Assembly (NCBI GenBank): GCA_003021755.1
Contig: PXQZ01000112.1
Location: 681 to 13,211, forward strand
From: Halobacteriales archaeon QH_8_67_36
GTDB lineage: Archaea > Halobacteriota > Halobacteria > Halobacteriales > Haloarculaceae
DNA length: 12,531 nucleotides
Reading direction: 5' to 3'
Shown in pieces: positions 1-6,896 of the stretch. Under the pieces are notes generated by a model. It was not told the DNA's origin, made no database searches, and saw only the letters and a program-made list of their open reading frames with translations. Within the stretch, counting starts at the first letter, position 1, and each line of letters begins with the position of its first letter. The position numbers were made by a program, and so were the translations under genes.

Positions 1-860
1 AAGGAGAGCTGTGGGGCGAACTCGTCGACGTCCAGCCCGGCTTCGATGGCGGCTTCGACGTACTCGATGCCATCGCCGAGCGTGAACGCGATTTCCTGGG
101 CCGCGGTCGACCCGGCCTCGCGGATGTGATAGCCCGAGATGGAGATGGTGTTGAACTTCGGCGTTTCTTCGGCGCAGAACTCGAAGATGTCGGTTATCAG
201 GCGCATCGACGGCTCCGGCGGGTAGATGAACGTGTTGCGTGCGATGTACTCCTTGAGCACGTCGTTCTGGATGGTCCCCCGCAGTTCCTCCCGGTCGACG
301 CCCTGGATGTCGCCGACGGCGATGTACATCGCCAGCAGGACGGCCGCGGGCGCGTTGATGGTCATCGACGTCGAGACCTCGTCCAGCGGAATCCCCTCGA
401 AGACGGTCTCCATGTCGGCCAGCGAGTCGATGGCGACGCCGGTTTTGCCCACCTCGCCGGCGGCCATCGCGTCGTCGGAGTCGTACCCCATCTGTGTCGG
501 CAGGTCGAACGCCATCGACAGCCCCGTTTGCCCCTCGTCCAGCAGGTAGTGAAAGCGGTCGTTCGTTTCGCTGGCGGTCCCCATGCCCGCGTACTGTCGC
601 ATCGTCCAGAGCCGCCCCCGGTAGCCCGTCGAGTAGACGCCGCGGGTGTACGGCTCCCGCCCCGGAAAGCCCAAATCCTCCTCGTAGTCGAGGTCCGCTA
701 CGTCCGCCGGCGTGTAGAGCCGGTCTACTTCCTGCCCCTCCGTGTCCGTCGTGAACCGCTCCTCGCGCTCGCCGAACCGGTCGACGGTCGGCTGGACGTC
801 CTCGCGCTCCCACTCGGCTTTCGCCTCGCGGATCTCGTCCAGTTCCTCGGGGTCGAACAT
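1..860 (-). CDS. mcmA: Methylmalonyl-CoA mutase large subunit, N-terminal part (runs off the left edge)
   Basis: Interconverts (R)-methylmalonyl-CoA and succinyl-CoA with adenosylcobalamin; cytoplasmic; last step of propionyl-CoA assimilation. About 286 residues are visible, starting MFDPEELDEIREAKAEWE. Family hallmarks in order: RGVYSTGYRGRLWTMRQYAG, then FDLPTQMGYDSDD, GIPLDEVSTSMTINAPAAV, LRGTIQNDVLKEYIARNT, FIYPPEPSMRLITDIFEF and NTISISGYHIREAGSTAAQE. These line the substrate channel of the TIM-barrel domain. Archaeal large subunits are about 560 residues and lack the B12-binding domain, which sits on a separate small subunit; that end lies outside the window. The ATG at 860-858 gives the expected N-terminus and has an A/T box about 27 nt upstream. 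The gene is divergent from the FKBP gene. Identity is very sure; the role as catabolic or anabolic is inferred. Confidence 0.96.
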   Translation of the reverse strand, partial: MFDPEELDEIREAKAEWEREDVQPTVDRFGEREERFTTDTEGQEVDRLYTPADVADLDYEEDLGFPGREPYTRGVYSTGYRGRLWTMRQYAGMGTASETNDRFHYLLDEGQTGLSMAFDLPTQMGYDSDDAMAAGEVGKTGVAIDSLADMETVFEGIPLDEVSTSMTINAPAAVLLAMYIAVGDIQGVDREELRGTIQNDVLKEYIARNTFIYPPEPSMRLITDIFEFCAEETPKFNTISISGYHIREAGSTAAQEIAFTLGDGIEYVEAAIEAGLDVDEFAPQLS

Positions 861-883
861 GGGAAACGCGTGGGCTGGCGCCG

Positions 884-892
884 GCTTAAGCG
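884..892 (-). promoter_or_regulatory. Putative box A of the methylmalonyl-CoA mutase gene
   Basis: On the minus strand GCTTAAGCC lies in otherwise GC-rich DNA, centred about 27 nt upstream of the mutase ATG at 860. That is the spacing expected for a TATA-like box A of a leaderless or nearly leaderless haloarchaeal transcript. Seen: the A/T core and the spacing. Inferred: promoter function. Confidence 0.5.
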
Positions 893-998
893 TTCGCGGT
901 GGTCGGCATCGCTTCGGGAACTGTCACCGGAACCGGTCAGCCAGTCCGACTCAGTGCTGTCGGTACCCCTAACGCGGACGACAGCGAGCAAAAGCCGG

Positions 999-1006
999 GT
1001 TTAAAC
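999..1006 (+). promoter_or_regulatory. Putative box A of the FKBP gene
   Basis: GTTTAAAC (core TTTAAA at 1000-1005) stands out from the GC-rich surroundings about 27 nt before the ATG at 1030. It fits a haloarchaeal TATA-like element and a leaderless mRNA. It is also a perfect 8-nt palindrome, so symmetry alone does not prove strand. Confidence 0.55.
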
Positions 1007-1029
1007 CGTCCCTGCACGGAACACGTGGT

Positions 1030-1503
1030 ATGCCAATCGAGCCCGGGGACGGGGTGACCATCCACTACGTGGGACGGTTCGAGGACGGGAGTCTCTTCGA
1101 CACGTCGCGACAGGCGGTCGCCCGCCATGAGGACCTCATCACGGCACAGGGCAACGAGCCCGCGGATTACGCACCGCTTTCGTTCACCGTCGGCCGCGGG
1201 GACATCATCGAGGGCATTGACGAGGCCCTCGTCGGGATGGAAGCGGGCGAGGAGAGGACCATCGAGGTGCCACCGAAGAAGGCCTACGGGGAGTTCGAGG
1301 AGGAGAAGCTCCGCGAGTACGACCCCGAGGCCTTCGAGGAGATGGTGGGCCAGGAGCCGGAGGTCGGCGTCCACGTCGAAGCGAAAAACGAACTCCACGG
1401 CGACGTGACCGCGGTGCGCGAGGACGCCGTCCAGGTGGATTTCAACCACGAACTCGCGGGCCGCACGCTCGTGTTCGATATCGAAGTCATCGACGTTCGG
1501 TGA
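1030..1503 (+). CDS. FKBP-type peptidyl-prolyl cis-trans isomerase, SlyD-like
   Basis: Catalyses cis-trans isomerisation of prolyl bonds and probably acts as a chaperone in the cytoplasm (no signal peptide). The 157 residues split as in archaeal short-type FKBPs. The FKBP half has GDGVTIHYVGRFEDGSLFDT (6-25) and FTVGRGDIIEGIDEALVGM (52-70), then EVPPKKAYG (79-87). An insert-in-flap chaperone domain follows at about 88-137. The chain returns through FNHELAGRTLVFDIEVI (138-154), the SlyD signature closing strand. An acidic, glutamine-containing stretch at 26-50 lengthens an early loop. The His/Cys-rich metal-binding tail of bacterial SlyD is absent, as usual in archaea. The start is supported by the A/T box 27 nt upstream. 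The gene is single, followed by an inverted repeat. Family sure; client proteins unknown. Confidence 0.95.
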   Translation: MPIEPGDGVTIHYVGRFEDGSLFDTSRQAVARHEDLITAQGNEPADYAPLSFTVGRGDIIEGIDEALVGMEAGEERTIEVPPKKAYGEFEEEKLREYDPEAFEEMVGQEPEVGVHVEAKNELHGDVTAVREDAVQVDFNHELAGRTLVFDIEVIDVR

Positions 1504-1553
1504 GGTGATACCCGTCGTATTTATGACTGCTAGCGGTTCATAGCGCCAGAAGG

Positions 1554-1608
1554 CCTTTTCAATCCACCCATGCCGGCTGGTCAACCGGGTGCGGGTGGAC
1601 TGAAGGGG
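1554..1608. repeat. Imperfect inverted repeat between convergent genes (possible bidirectional terminator or repeat element)
   Basis: TTCAATCCACCC (1558-1569) faces GGGTGGACTGAA (1593-1604), 12-nt arms with one mismatch. G-U and G-C pairs extend the stem to 1554 and 1608. The 23-nt loop itself contains CCGG (1573-1576) and CCGG (1585-1588). One arm is preceded by CCTTTT and the other followed by a G-run. It lies 50 nt after the FKBP stop and before the end of the broken acetyltransferase gene on the other strand. The left half resembles 7657-7691. Function is inferred. Confidence 0.6.
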
Positions 1609-1610
1609 GC

Positions 1611-1704
1611 GAGCGTCTCGGCTCGCGTGCCTCGCTGCGCGTCTCGTTACTCATTGTGTTCGTTCCTTCAGTGCTTGCGTCGTCGTGCTTCGACTGAGAC
1701 GCTC
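1611..1704. repeat. Second inverted repeat in the same intergenic region
   Basis: GAGCGTCTC (1611-1619) and GAGACGCTC (1696-1704) are perfect 9-nt inverted arms 76 nt apart. The spacer has alternating GC-rich and T-rich tracts and no credible reading frame. With the hairpin at 1554-1608 this makes nearly the whole FKBP-to-acetyltransferase gap (1504-1783) potentially structured. No gene is seen in the gap. Confidence 0.4.
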
Positions 1705-1783
1705 TGGGCTTTCTGGCGGTCGACAACGCCTAACAATCGGTAAAACACCGCCAAGAGAGAACATACAACCCTAGAAAACACTG

Positions 1784-2279
1784 CTAGCGCCCGGTATCGT
1801 ACTTGTAGGTCGCTTCGTCGGGGTCGATACCGAAGTCCTCGGCGGTGTCCTCGGGTTCGGGGTCCGGTTCGTGGGCCGAGGCGTCCTTGAACCGCTCGCG
1901 GAATCGGGGTGGGACGGAGAAGTCGGCCCGCTCCACCCGCATCGGGACGGCGTCGGGCTGGATGTTCTCCCGTTTGGTCTCCAGTCGGTCCTGAAGCCGC
2001 GGCGGCAGCTCGTCGGCGGCGATGCGCTCGAAGCCGAACTGCGCGAGATAGCGGTCGGCGCCGGTCAACGAATACACCACGTCGAACCCCTCGTCGGAGG
2101 CGTACTCGACGAGGCGCTCGATGACGTGAGCGCCGACGCCCTGGCCGCGCCACTCCGGGAGGACGCCGATGCTCGTGAGTTCGCAGATGGGGGCGCCGTC
2201 GTCGGGCGTCCAGCCCCATCTCCTCGATGTGGTCCAGCAGCCAGACCTCCTCTCGGTTTTTCGCATCCCGGACGTACAT
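1784..2279 (-). pseudogene. GNAT family N-acetyltransferase, disrupted by an internal deletion with frameshift
   Basis: GNAT enzymes transfer acetyl from acetyl-CoA to an amine. The conserved N-terminus MYVRDAKNREEVWLLDHIEE starts at ATG 2279-2277. The rest, from DDGAPICELTSIGVLPEW with the acetyl-CoA motif RGQGVGAHVIERL, to the tail DFGIDPDEATYKYDTGR, is in another frame. The two join near 2200-2210, so no single frame encodes the protein. Only about 40 residues precede the RGQGVG loop, where GNAT folds normally have about 70. A strand-strand segment of about 30 codons therefore appears lost together with the frame. An automatic call could start at the out-of-frame ATG 2266 and give a 160-residue protein with a nonsense N-terminus (MRKTERRSGCW). 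The C-terminal part keeps clean haloarchaeal codon use, so the loss looks recent. Substrate unknown. Confidence 0.82.
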
Positions 2280-2400
2280 GACCGAACGTTGGCCGTCCCC
2301 GTGCAAAAGGGTTTCCGGGGGCCAACGGCAGTGGCTGTGCGTGCGCCTAGCCCGTCTCAGCCGGTCACTTACTTACTCGTGTGGCATCTACTGTCATGCT

Positions 2401-4470
2401 ATGGCCCCGGACTCACTCGAAGAGCTGGACCGCGTCGTCCACGAGCCCACACGCAACGCCGTCGAATCGACCAACGTCTGGCAGTTCATGCAGACCTTCG
2501 GCATCGAGGAATACGACGAACTGATACGCCGGACGACGACCGACATCGAGGGGGTCGAGGAGTCCGGCGTCGACTGGTTCTGGGACGAACTCGTCGACCA
2601 CCTCCACATCGAGTTCTTCGAGGACTACGACGCGGTGCGCGAGACCGAGAGTCGAACCGTCGAGACGGCCGACGGCGAAACGGAGACCTTCGACGGCCCG
2701 CAGTTCACGAACTGGTACCCCGGCGGCGAACTGAACGCCGCCCACAACGCTGTGGATCGCCACGCCGCGCCCGACACGGACGTACGCAATCAGGTCGCGC
2801 TCATCTGGGAGGGCGAGCCCGGCGACGTCCGGCAGGTGACGTATCACGACCTCCACGAGGAGAGCAACCGGGTCGCCAACTATCTGGAATCGGTCGGCGT
2901 CGGGACGGGCGATACGGTCGGGCTGTACATGCCGATGGTCCCGGAAGTGGCGAGTGTCTTCTATGGCTGTCTGAAAGCCGGGGCCATCGCCGTCCCGATC
3001 TTCTCCGGCTTCGGCGTCGACGCGACGGCCACCCGCCTCGCAGACGCCGACTGCTCGGTGCTCTTTACCGGCGACGGGTTCTACCGCCGGGGCTCGGCAA
3101 TCCATCTCAAGGACACCGCCGACGAGGCTATCGAACGGGCGCGGGACCGGGTTGACGGCGACGGGGTCGAACACACCGTCGTGTCCGACAGGATCGGGAC
3201 CGCTGATGATCCCGACGCGACGCTGACGTGGACCCGCCGGGACGAGTGGTGGGACGAGGCCATCGGAGGCCAGTCCGACAGCTACGCGACCAAATCGCTG
3301 CCCAGCGAGCAGGAGTCGATGCTGCTGTACTCCTCCGGAACGACGGGCGAACCGAAAGGCATCGTCCACACGCACGCGGGGGCGCTCCTGCAGGCGGCCA
3401 AGGAGATTCATTTCGGCTTCGACCACCAGCCCGGCGACCGCTTCTTCTGGGTCAGCGACATCGGCTGGATGATGGGGCCGTGGACCCTGCTCGGCAACCA
3501 CGCGCTGGGTGGCACCGTCTTCATGTACGAGGGCGTGCCGGACCATCCCGACCCCGACCGCCTCTGGGCGATGATAGACCGCCACGACCTGACCGTCTTC
3601 GGCGTCTCCCCGACGGCCGTCCGCGCGCTTCGCAAGCAGGGCGACGAGTGGCTGGCGGGCCATGACCTCTCTAGCCTTCGCTTGCTGGGGTCGACCGGCG
3701 AGCCGTGGGACCCCGAGAGCTGGCAGTGGTTCTACGAGAACGTCGGCGGCGGGGACTGTCCCATCATCAACATCTCCGGTGGCACCGAAATCATGGGCTG
3801 TTTCCTGATGCCGATGCCCATACAGGAGCTCAAACCCTGTACGCTTGGCGGGCCGGGGCTGGGGATGGACATCGACGTCGTCGACGAGGCCGGCGACTCC
3901 ATCGCCGACACGCACGAGCGCGGGTATCTCGTCGCCCGGGACTCGTGTCCCTCGATGACGACGTCGCTCTGGAGCGGCGACGAACGGTATATTCGAGAGT
4001 ACTGGTCCCGGTGGGACGGCCTCTGGAACCACGGCGACTGGGCCCAGAAAGACGCGGACGGGCTCTGGTTCCTCCACGGCCGGGCCGACGACGCGCTCAA
4101 CGTCGCCGGTCGGAAGGTCGGCCCCGCGGAGGTCGAAGGGGCGGCGATGGACCACCCCGCCGTCAATCAGGCCGCTGCGGTGGGCGTTCCCGACGATACA
4201 ACGGGGACCGCTGTCGTCCTCTACGTCGTCCTCGAACCCGCCAACGAACCGACCGACGACCTCCGCGAGAGTGTCGCGGCGACCGTCAGCGAGGAACTCG
4301 GCAAGCCGTTCAGACCCCAGGAAGTGCTGTTCGTCGACGCCTTCCCGAAGACCCAGAGCGGGAAGATACTCCGCCGGGTCATCGGCACGGTGTACCGCGG
4401 CGAGGAACTCGGCGATATGTCAAGCATCGAGAACCCCGAGGCGCTGGATGCTATCGAGGACGCCAGCTAG
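2401..4470 (+). CDS. AMP-forming acyl-CoA synthetase (acetyl-/acetoacetyl-CoA synthetase-like, substrate unassigned)
   Basis: Activates a carboxylate with ATP to an acyl-adenylate, then to acyl-CoA; cytoplasmic ANL superfamily. It has 689 residues, near the family's 630-690. Visible in order: the Acs-type N-terminal stretch NWYPGGELNAAHN (104-116), the P-loop YSSGTTGEPKG (310-320), the A5 motif SGGTEIMGCF (459-468), the hinge HGRADDALNVAGRKVG (559-574) and PKTQSGKILRR (649-659). K655 of the last is the catalytic lysine, which in bacterial Acs is shut off by acetylation. The A5 region is SGGTEI rather than the WWQTE of true acetyl-CoA synthetase, so acetate specificity is doubtful. The frame is open upstream to 2227, but the ATG at 2401 begins MAPDSLEELDRVV and follows an A/T tract (CACTTACTTAC), so I chose it. 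The stop interlocks with the opposing gene. Class sure; substrate (propionate, acetoacetate, branched acid) open. Confidence 0.93.
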   Translation: MAPDSLEELDRVVHEPTRNAVESTNVWQFMQTFGIEEYDELIRRTTTDIEGVEESGVDWFWDELVDHLHIEFFEDYDAVRETESRTVETADGETETFDGPQFTNWYPGGELNAAHNAVDRHAAPDTDVRNQVALIWEGEPGDVRQVTYHDLHEESNRVANYLESVGVGTGDTVGLYMPMVPEVASVFYGCLKAGAIAVPIFSGFGVDATATRLADADCSVLFTGDGFYRRGSAIHLKDTADEAIERARDRVDGDGVEHTVVSDRIGTADDPDATLTWTRRDEWWDEAIGGQSDSYATKSLPSEQESMLLYSSGTTGEPKGIVHTHAGALLQAAKEIHFGFDHQPGDRFFWVSDIGWMMGPWTLLGNHALGGTVFMYEGVPDHPDPDRLWAMIDRHDLTVFGVSPTAVRALRKQGDEWLAGHDLSSLRLLGSTGEPWDPESWQWFYENVGGGDCPIINISGGTEIMGCFLMPMPIQELKPCTLGGPGLGMDIDVVDEAGDSIADTHERGYLVARDSCPSMTTSLWSGDERYIREYWSRWDGLWNHGDWAQKDADGLWFLHGRADDALNVAGRKVGPAEVEGAAMDHPAVNQAAAVGVPDDTTGTAVVLYVVLEPANEPTDDLRESVAATVSEELGKPFRPQEVLFVDAFPKTQSGKILRRVIGTVYRGEELGDMSSIENPEALDAIEDAS

Positions 4471-5052
4471 TTCTCGACTGCCGCCGCTCGAATCCGCCGG
4501 CCCTCCGCATGGACTGCTTTCCAGGCGTCGAGCGAGCTGGGAATCCCGTCCGTGCGTTCGCCCTTCGCGCGGCCCGCCTGCCCGGCAACGTGCTGGTGGA
4601 CCGCCTTCGGGTCGTCCAGTTGCCGCAACCGAAGCTCCGCGCCCTCGCTCCCGGCGGTGTCGACGGTGACGGTCCCGTGGTCCCGAACACGCCCTGGCTG
4701 TAGCTGGTGTTCCGTATCTTACCCAGCCGAAGCTCCGTCACGGTCAGTGAGAGCACGCCGGTCCGATGGTAGAGCGCGGCGGCGGTCAGGACGTAGCGAG
4801 TCGCCCACGGCCGGAGCCACGCGCCGCCGGCCGGTACCGCGAACCCGGCCAGCGCGAGGGCTGTGCCGCGTCCGCCACGCCCGACTCCACGGCGGTCCGA
4901 ATCGCTCGCAGTTCGGTCAGTATCCCGTCGAGCACAGTGTTGGCGCCCAGCGCCGCGACGAGCGTGTCGACCCCGGGGTAGAGCAACACCTGCGCCAGCA
5001 GGACGACGAAGACGACGGACGCGAGGACGGCCCGCGCTCGGCGCTCACTCAC
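4467..5052 (-). pseudogene. bPH_2 (YdbS-like) domain membrane protein with two frameshifts
   Basis: The product would be a membrane-anchored bacterial-type pleckstrin-homology protein. Three frames must be joined. (1) From GTG 5052: VSERRARAVLASVVFVVLLA, a transmembrane helix, to about 4860. (2) From about 4860: ALALAGFAVPAGGAWL (membrane), then ATRYVLTAAALYHRTGVLSL and TELRLGKIRNTSYSQGVFGT. (3) From about 4676: GTVTVDTAGSEGAELRLRQL, then DDPKAVHQHVAGQAG, to TAG 4469-4467. Parts 2 and 3 are the bPH_2 consensus, where the residues linking GT to GTVTV are normally a Gly/Phe/Tyr turn. That turn is missing here, implying loss of about 10 nt. The first helix plus LLYPGVDTLVAALGA recalls the start of haloarchaeal MFS transporters, so the front may come from another gene. 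The stop overlaps the synthetase stop by 3 nt. Function of intact relatives is unknown. Confidence 0.78.
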
Positions 5053-5248
5053 GTTTGAACGGTGGGTCGGCACGGGAAAACGGGGGCGACGACCACCGAC
5101 AGGCGGGAGGTCGACCGCGCGCCGAAAATCGCCGTCGTCAACGGCCGACTGGATCGGGACGGGGAGCAGTCCCGGGCCACCGAGTGAGCGGCGCGCGGGC
5201 CAGTTGGACATGTGACATACTCTTGGGTCGGGGACCCGTAGCGGCGGT

Positions 5249-5641
5249 ATGTCGAACGCGATCCCCGAAGAAGCTCTGGAACTGCTCACCGGTGGTGTCC
5301 ACGTGGCCCACCTGGCGACCTGCTACGAGGACCGGCCCCACGTCGCGCCCGTCTGGTACGACTATGCCGACGGCGCCGTCGAACTCGTTATCACCGGGCA
5401 GAAACTCGAAAACGTCCGCCGGAACCCCCGCGTCGCGCTGTCGGTACAGGACGACGACGGCGGTGACGCGAACTGGGGCATGACCCTGCGCGGGACGGCG
5501 ACTGTCGTCGAAGACGACGCCGAGGGCCGCGAGATACTGCGGCGCATCAACCGCCGCTACGGGGCCGACGAGGACGCCTGGGAGGAGAATACGGCCGTCC
5601 GTGTCGATGTCGGCTCCGCAAGCTACTGGACGTACGACTGA
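5249..5641 (+). CDS. Pyridoxamine 5'-phosphate oxidase-fold (PPOX) family protein
   Basis: A split-barrel flavin- or F420-binding protein of 130 residues, cytoplasmic. The N-terminal core is HVAHLATCYEDRPHVAPVWY (18-37), the classic PPOX strand pair. It is followed by VELVITGQKLENVRRNPRVA (44-63), where the Lys/Arg pattern before RRNP commonly contacts the cofactor phosphate. GMTLRGTATVVED (77-89) and the C-terminal YWTYD close the barrel. The length suits the small single-domain branch, not true PdxH of about 210 residues. Members reduce or oxidise diverse substrates or act in haem and F420 biochemistry, so no reaction is assigned. The ATG at 5249 is the only start that keeps the usual MSN..PEEALELL helix. 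A/T-rich GACATACTC lies about 30 nt upstream. The 196 nt between 5052 and 5249 hold no gene that I can support. Confidence 0.9.
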   Translation: MSNAIPEEALELLTGGVHVAHLATCYEDRPHVAPVWYDYADGAVELVITGQKLENVRRNPRVALSVQDDDGGDANWGMTLRGTATVVEDDAEGREILRRINRRYGADEDAWEENTAVRVDVGSASYWTYD

Positions 5642-5719
5642 TAGTGATTATTGTAGATTATTTCCGGATAGCGCCTGCGGGGTCGGCGCATACCGGTAAA
5701 CCGCTACACGAATCACTAT
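5641..5719. repeat. Nested inverted-repeat element directly after the PPOX gene
   Basis: Outer perfect arms ATAGTGATT (5641-5649) and AATCACTAT (5711-5719) enclose a second stem. That stem is CCGG-ATA-GCGCC (5664-5675) with GGCGC-ATA-CCGG (5685-5696), giving 5 bp, a symmetric ATA/ATA internal loop, then 4 bp. The A/T-rich stretch 5645-5663 is unusual here. The element starts on the last base of the PPOX stop codon, in the gap before the convergent CysD-like gene. It could be a transcription terminator for both genes, a small mobile element or an RNA structure. The symmetry is visible; the role is inferred. Confidence 0.6.
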
Positions 5720-5794
5720 GAGTGGCCCCGCTGGACTGGCGACTGTGCGGGTGAAAAACAAAACCGCGACGGAGAGCCCGCTACCGGGCCGATC

Positions 5795-6772
5795 CTACAT
5801 GTAGCCGAGGTCGCGCAGGCGTTCCATCAGGTCCTCCTTGTCCTGGGCGCGGCCGGCGCGTTCGGTCGTGTTCGCCATGTCCTGCAGCCAGGCAGGCTCG
5901 TCGGCGGACTTGTCCGTCGACACTTCGCTGCCGAGCGAGCGGAAGCCGGCGAAGTACTTCGGCGAGACGGGGACGTCCTCCTTCTCGATGCCCTCGGGGA
6001 GGTCGTCCTCGCCCTGCGGGACGTAGCCTTCCTCGGGGAAGCCCTCGACGGTGTCCGGGACGACGAAGTTCCAGAAGGCCTCCCAGACGTCGGGCTCGGC
6101 GAACTGGAGGATAGTCTGGATGCGGTCGTGTGGCGGGTAGATGTCGGGGTCGTGTCGCGGCGAGAAGAACGTCTCGTCGGCGCGGGACTCCTGCTCGTCC
6201 CAGCGGATACCCGAGATGATGCCGTCGACGCTGTGCTCCTCGATGGTATCGTTGAGCGCCACCGTCTTGAGCAGGTGGTTGCCGACGTAGGTGTCAAGCA
6301 GGAACGGGAACGTCTCCTCCTCGTATTCGAGGATGTTCCGGATGTGGTGCTGGTTGTGTTCGGAGAGCGCGTCGACGGGGATGTCGTCGCCGGGGGTGAG
6401 CCCGTTCTCCTCGACGTAATCGCCAACGTCCTCGTTACGGGCCCAGATGACGTCCAGGTTCCACTCGTCGGCCCAGTACTCGACGAAGTCGATGAGTTCG
6501 TCGAAGTGCTGGTAGTGGTCGATGAAGACGACCGGCGGCACTTCGAGGTCGAAGCGGTCGGCGACTTCCTTGACGAAGTACAGCGTCAGCGTGGAGTCCT
6601 TCCCGCCCGTCCACATGACGACAGGGTTCTCGTACTGTTCGAGGCCCTGCTTCGTGACCTCGATAGCCTTCTCTATCTTGTGGGTGACCGTCGGGTACTC
6701 CTCGGGTTCCTCGCCCTCGCCGTCGGCGTAGTCGACGTCGAGATAGTCGGGGAACTCGGCTGTTTCGGACAT
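5795..6772 (-). CDS. PP-loop ATP pyrophosphatase, CysD/CysH-like (PAPS reductase family), without cysteine
   Basis: 325 residues, very acidic, cytoplasmic. The family uses ATP's alpha-phosphate in sulfate activation (CysD), PAPS/APS reduction (CysH) or thiolation. Seen: the PP-loop VVMWTGGKDSTLTLYFVKEV (51-70), VFIDHYQHFDELIDFVE, and DGIISGIRWDEQESRADETF. The last matches the CysD-type GxRxDE..SRA block. The chain continues through HDRIQTILQFAEPDVWEAFW to FRSLGSEVSTD near the C-terminus. CysD carries FRxLGC at that last site and CysH uses an ECGLH tail; here the position is Ser and the protein contains no Cys at all. A thiol-based reductase is therefore unlikely. No CysN-like GTPase or other sulfur gene is visible nearby. 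The start ATG 6772-6770 follows an A/T-rich promoter region (AATTATATC, TTCTTACAG). Fold sure; reaction open. Confidence 0.88.
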   Translation of the reverse strand: MSETAEFPDYLDVDYADGEGEEPEEYPTVTHKIEKAIEVTKQGLEQYENPVVMWTGGKDSTLTLYFVKEVADRFDLEVPPVVFIDHYQHFDELIDFVEYWADEWNLDVIWARNEDVGDYVEENGLTPGDDIPVDALSEHNQHHIRNILEYEEETFPFLLDTYVGNHLLKTVALNDTIEEHSVDGIISGIRWDEQESRADETFFSPRHDPDIYPPHDRIQTILQFAEPDVWEAFWNFVVPDTVEGFPEEGYVPQGEDDLPEGIEKEDVPVSPKYFAGFRSLGSEVSTDKSADEPAWLQDMANTTERAGRAQDKEDLMERLRDLGYM

Positions 6773-6781
6773 CGTATAATG

Positions 6782-6806
6782 AGATATAATTACTGGCTGT
6801 AAGAAC
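6782..6806 (-). promoter_or_regulatory. A/T-rich promoter region of the CysD-like gene
   Basis: Read on the minus strand, AAGTTCTTACAG lies at about 30 nt and AATTATATC about 16-20 nt upstream of the ATG at 6772. The first has the better spacing for box A. It sits in one of the few A/T-rich patches of the window and is divergent from the SpoIIM-family gene. Exact box not decided. Confidence 0.4.
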
Positions 6807-6896
6807 TTTTTGGATACGCATACGGCGTGTGAGTTCCTGACACGGCGCTCGTTCGCCGCCCCAGTCGTTTTTCCCGGCGACGGCCCTGTGTCCGGT

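Noticed and set aside
126..1004. 292-residue plus-strand frame over the mutase gene
   Set aside because: The minus strand encodes a clear methylmalonyl-CoA mutase. This frame is Arg/His/Val-rich shadow sequence and runs into the promoter region.
1668..2306. 212-residue minus-strand frame as an intact gene
   Set aside because: Only its residues 10-33 are real acetyltransferase sequence. After the break it reads Arg-rich out-of-frame sequence while the true C-terminus continues in another frame.
2413..4155. 580-residue open frame on the minus strand opposite the acyl-CoA synthetase
   Set aside because: It mirrors the codon pattern of the synthetase gene, which has all family motifs. Long antisense frames are normal in GC-rich haloarchaeal genes.
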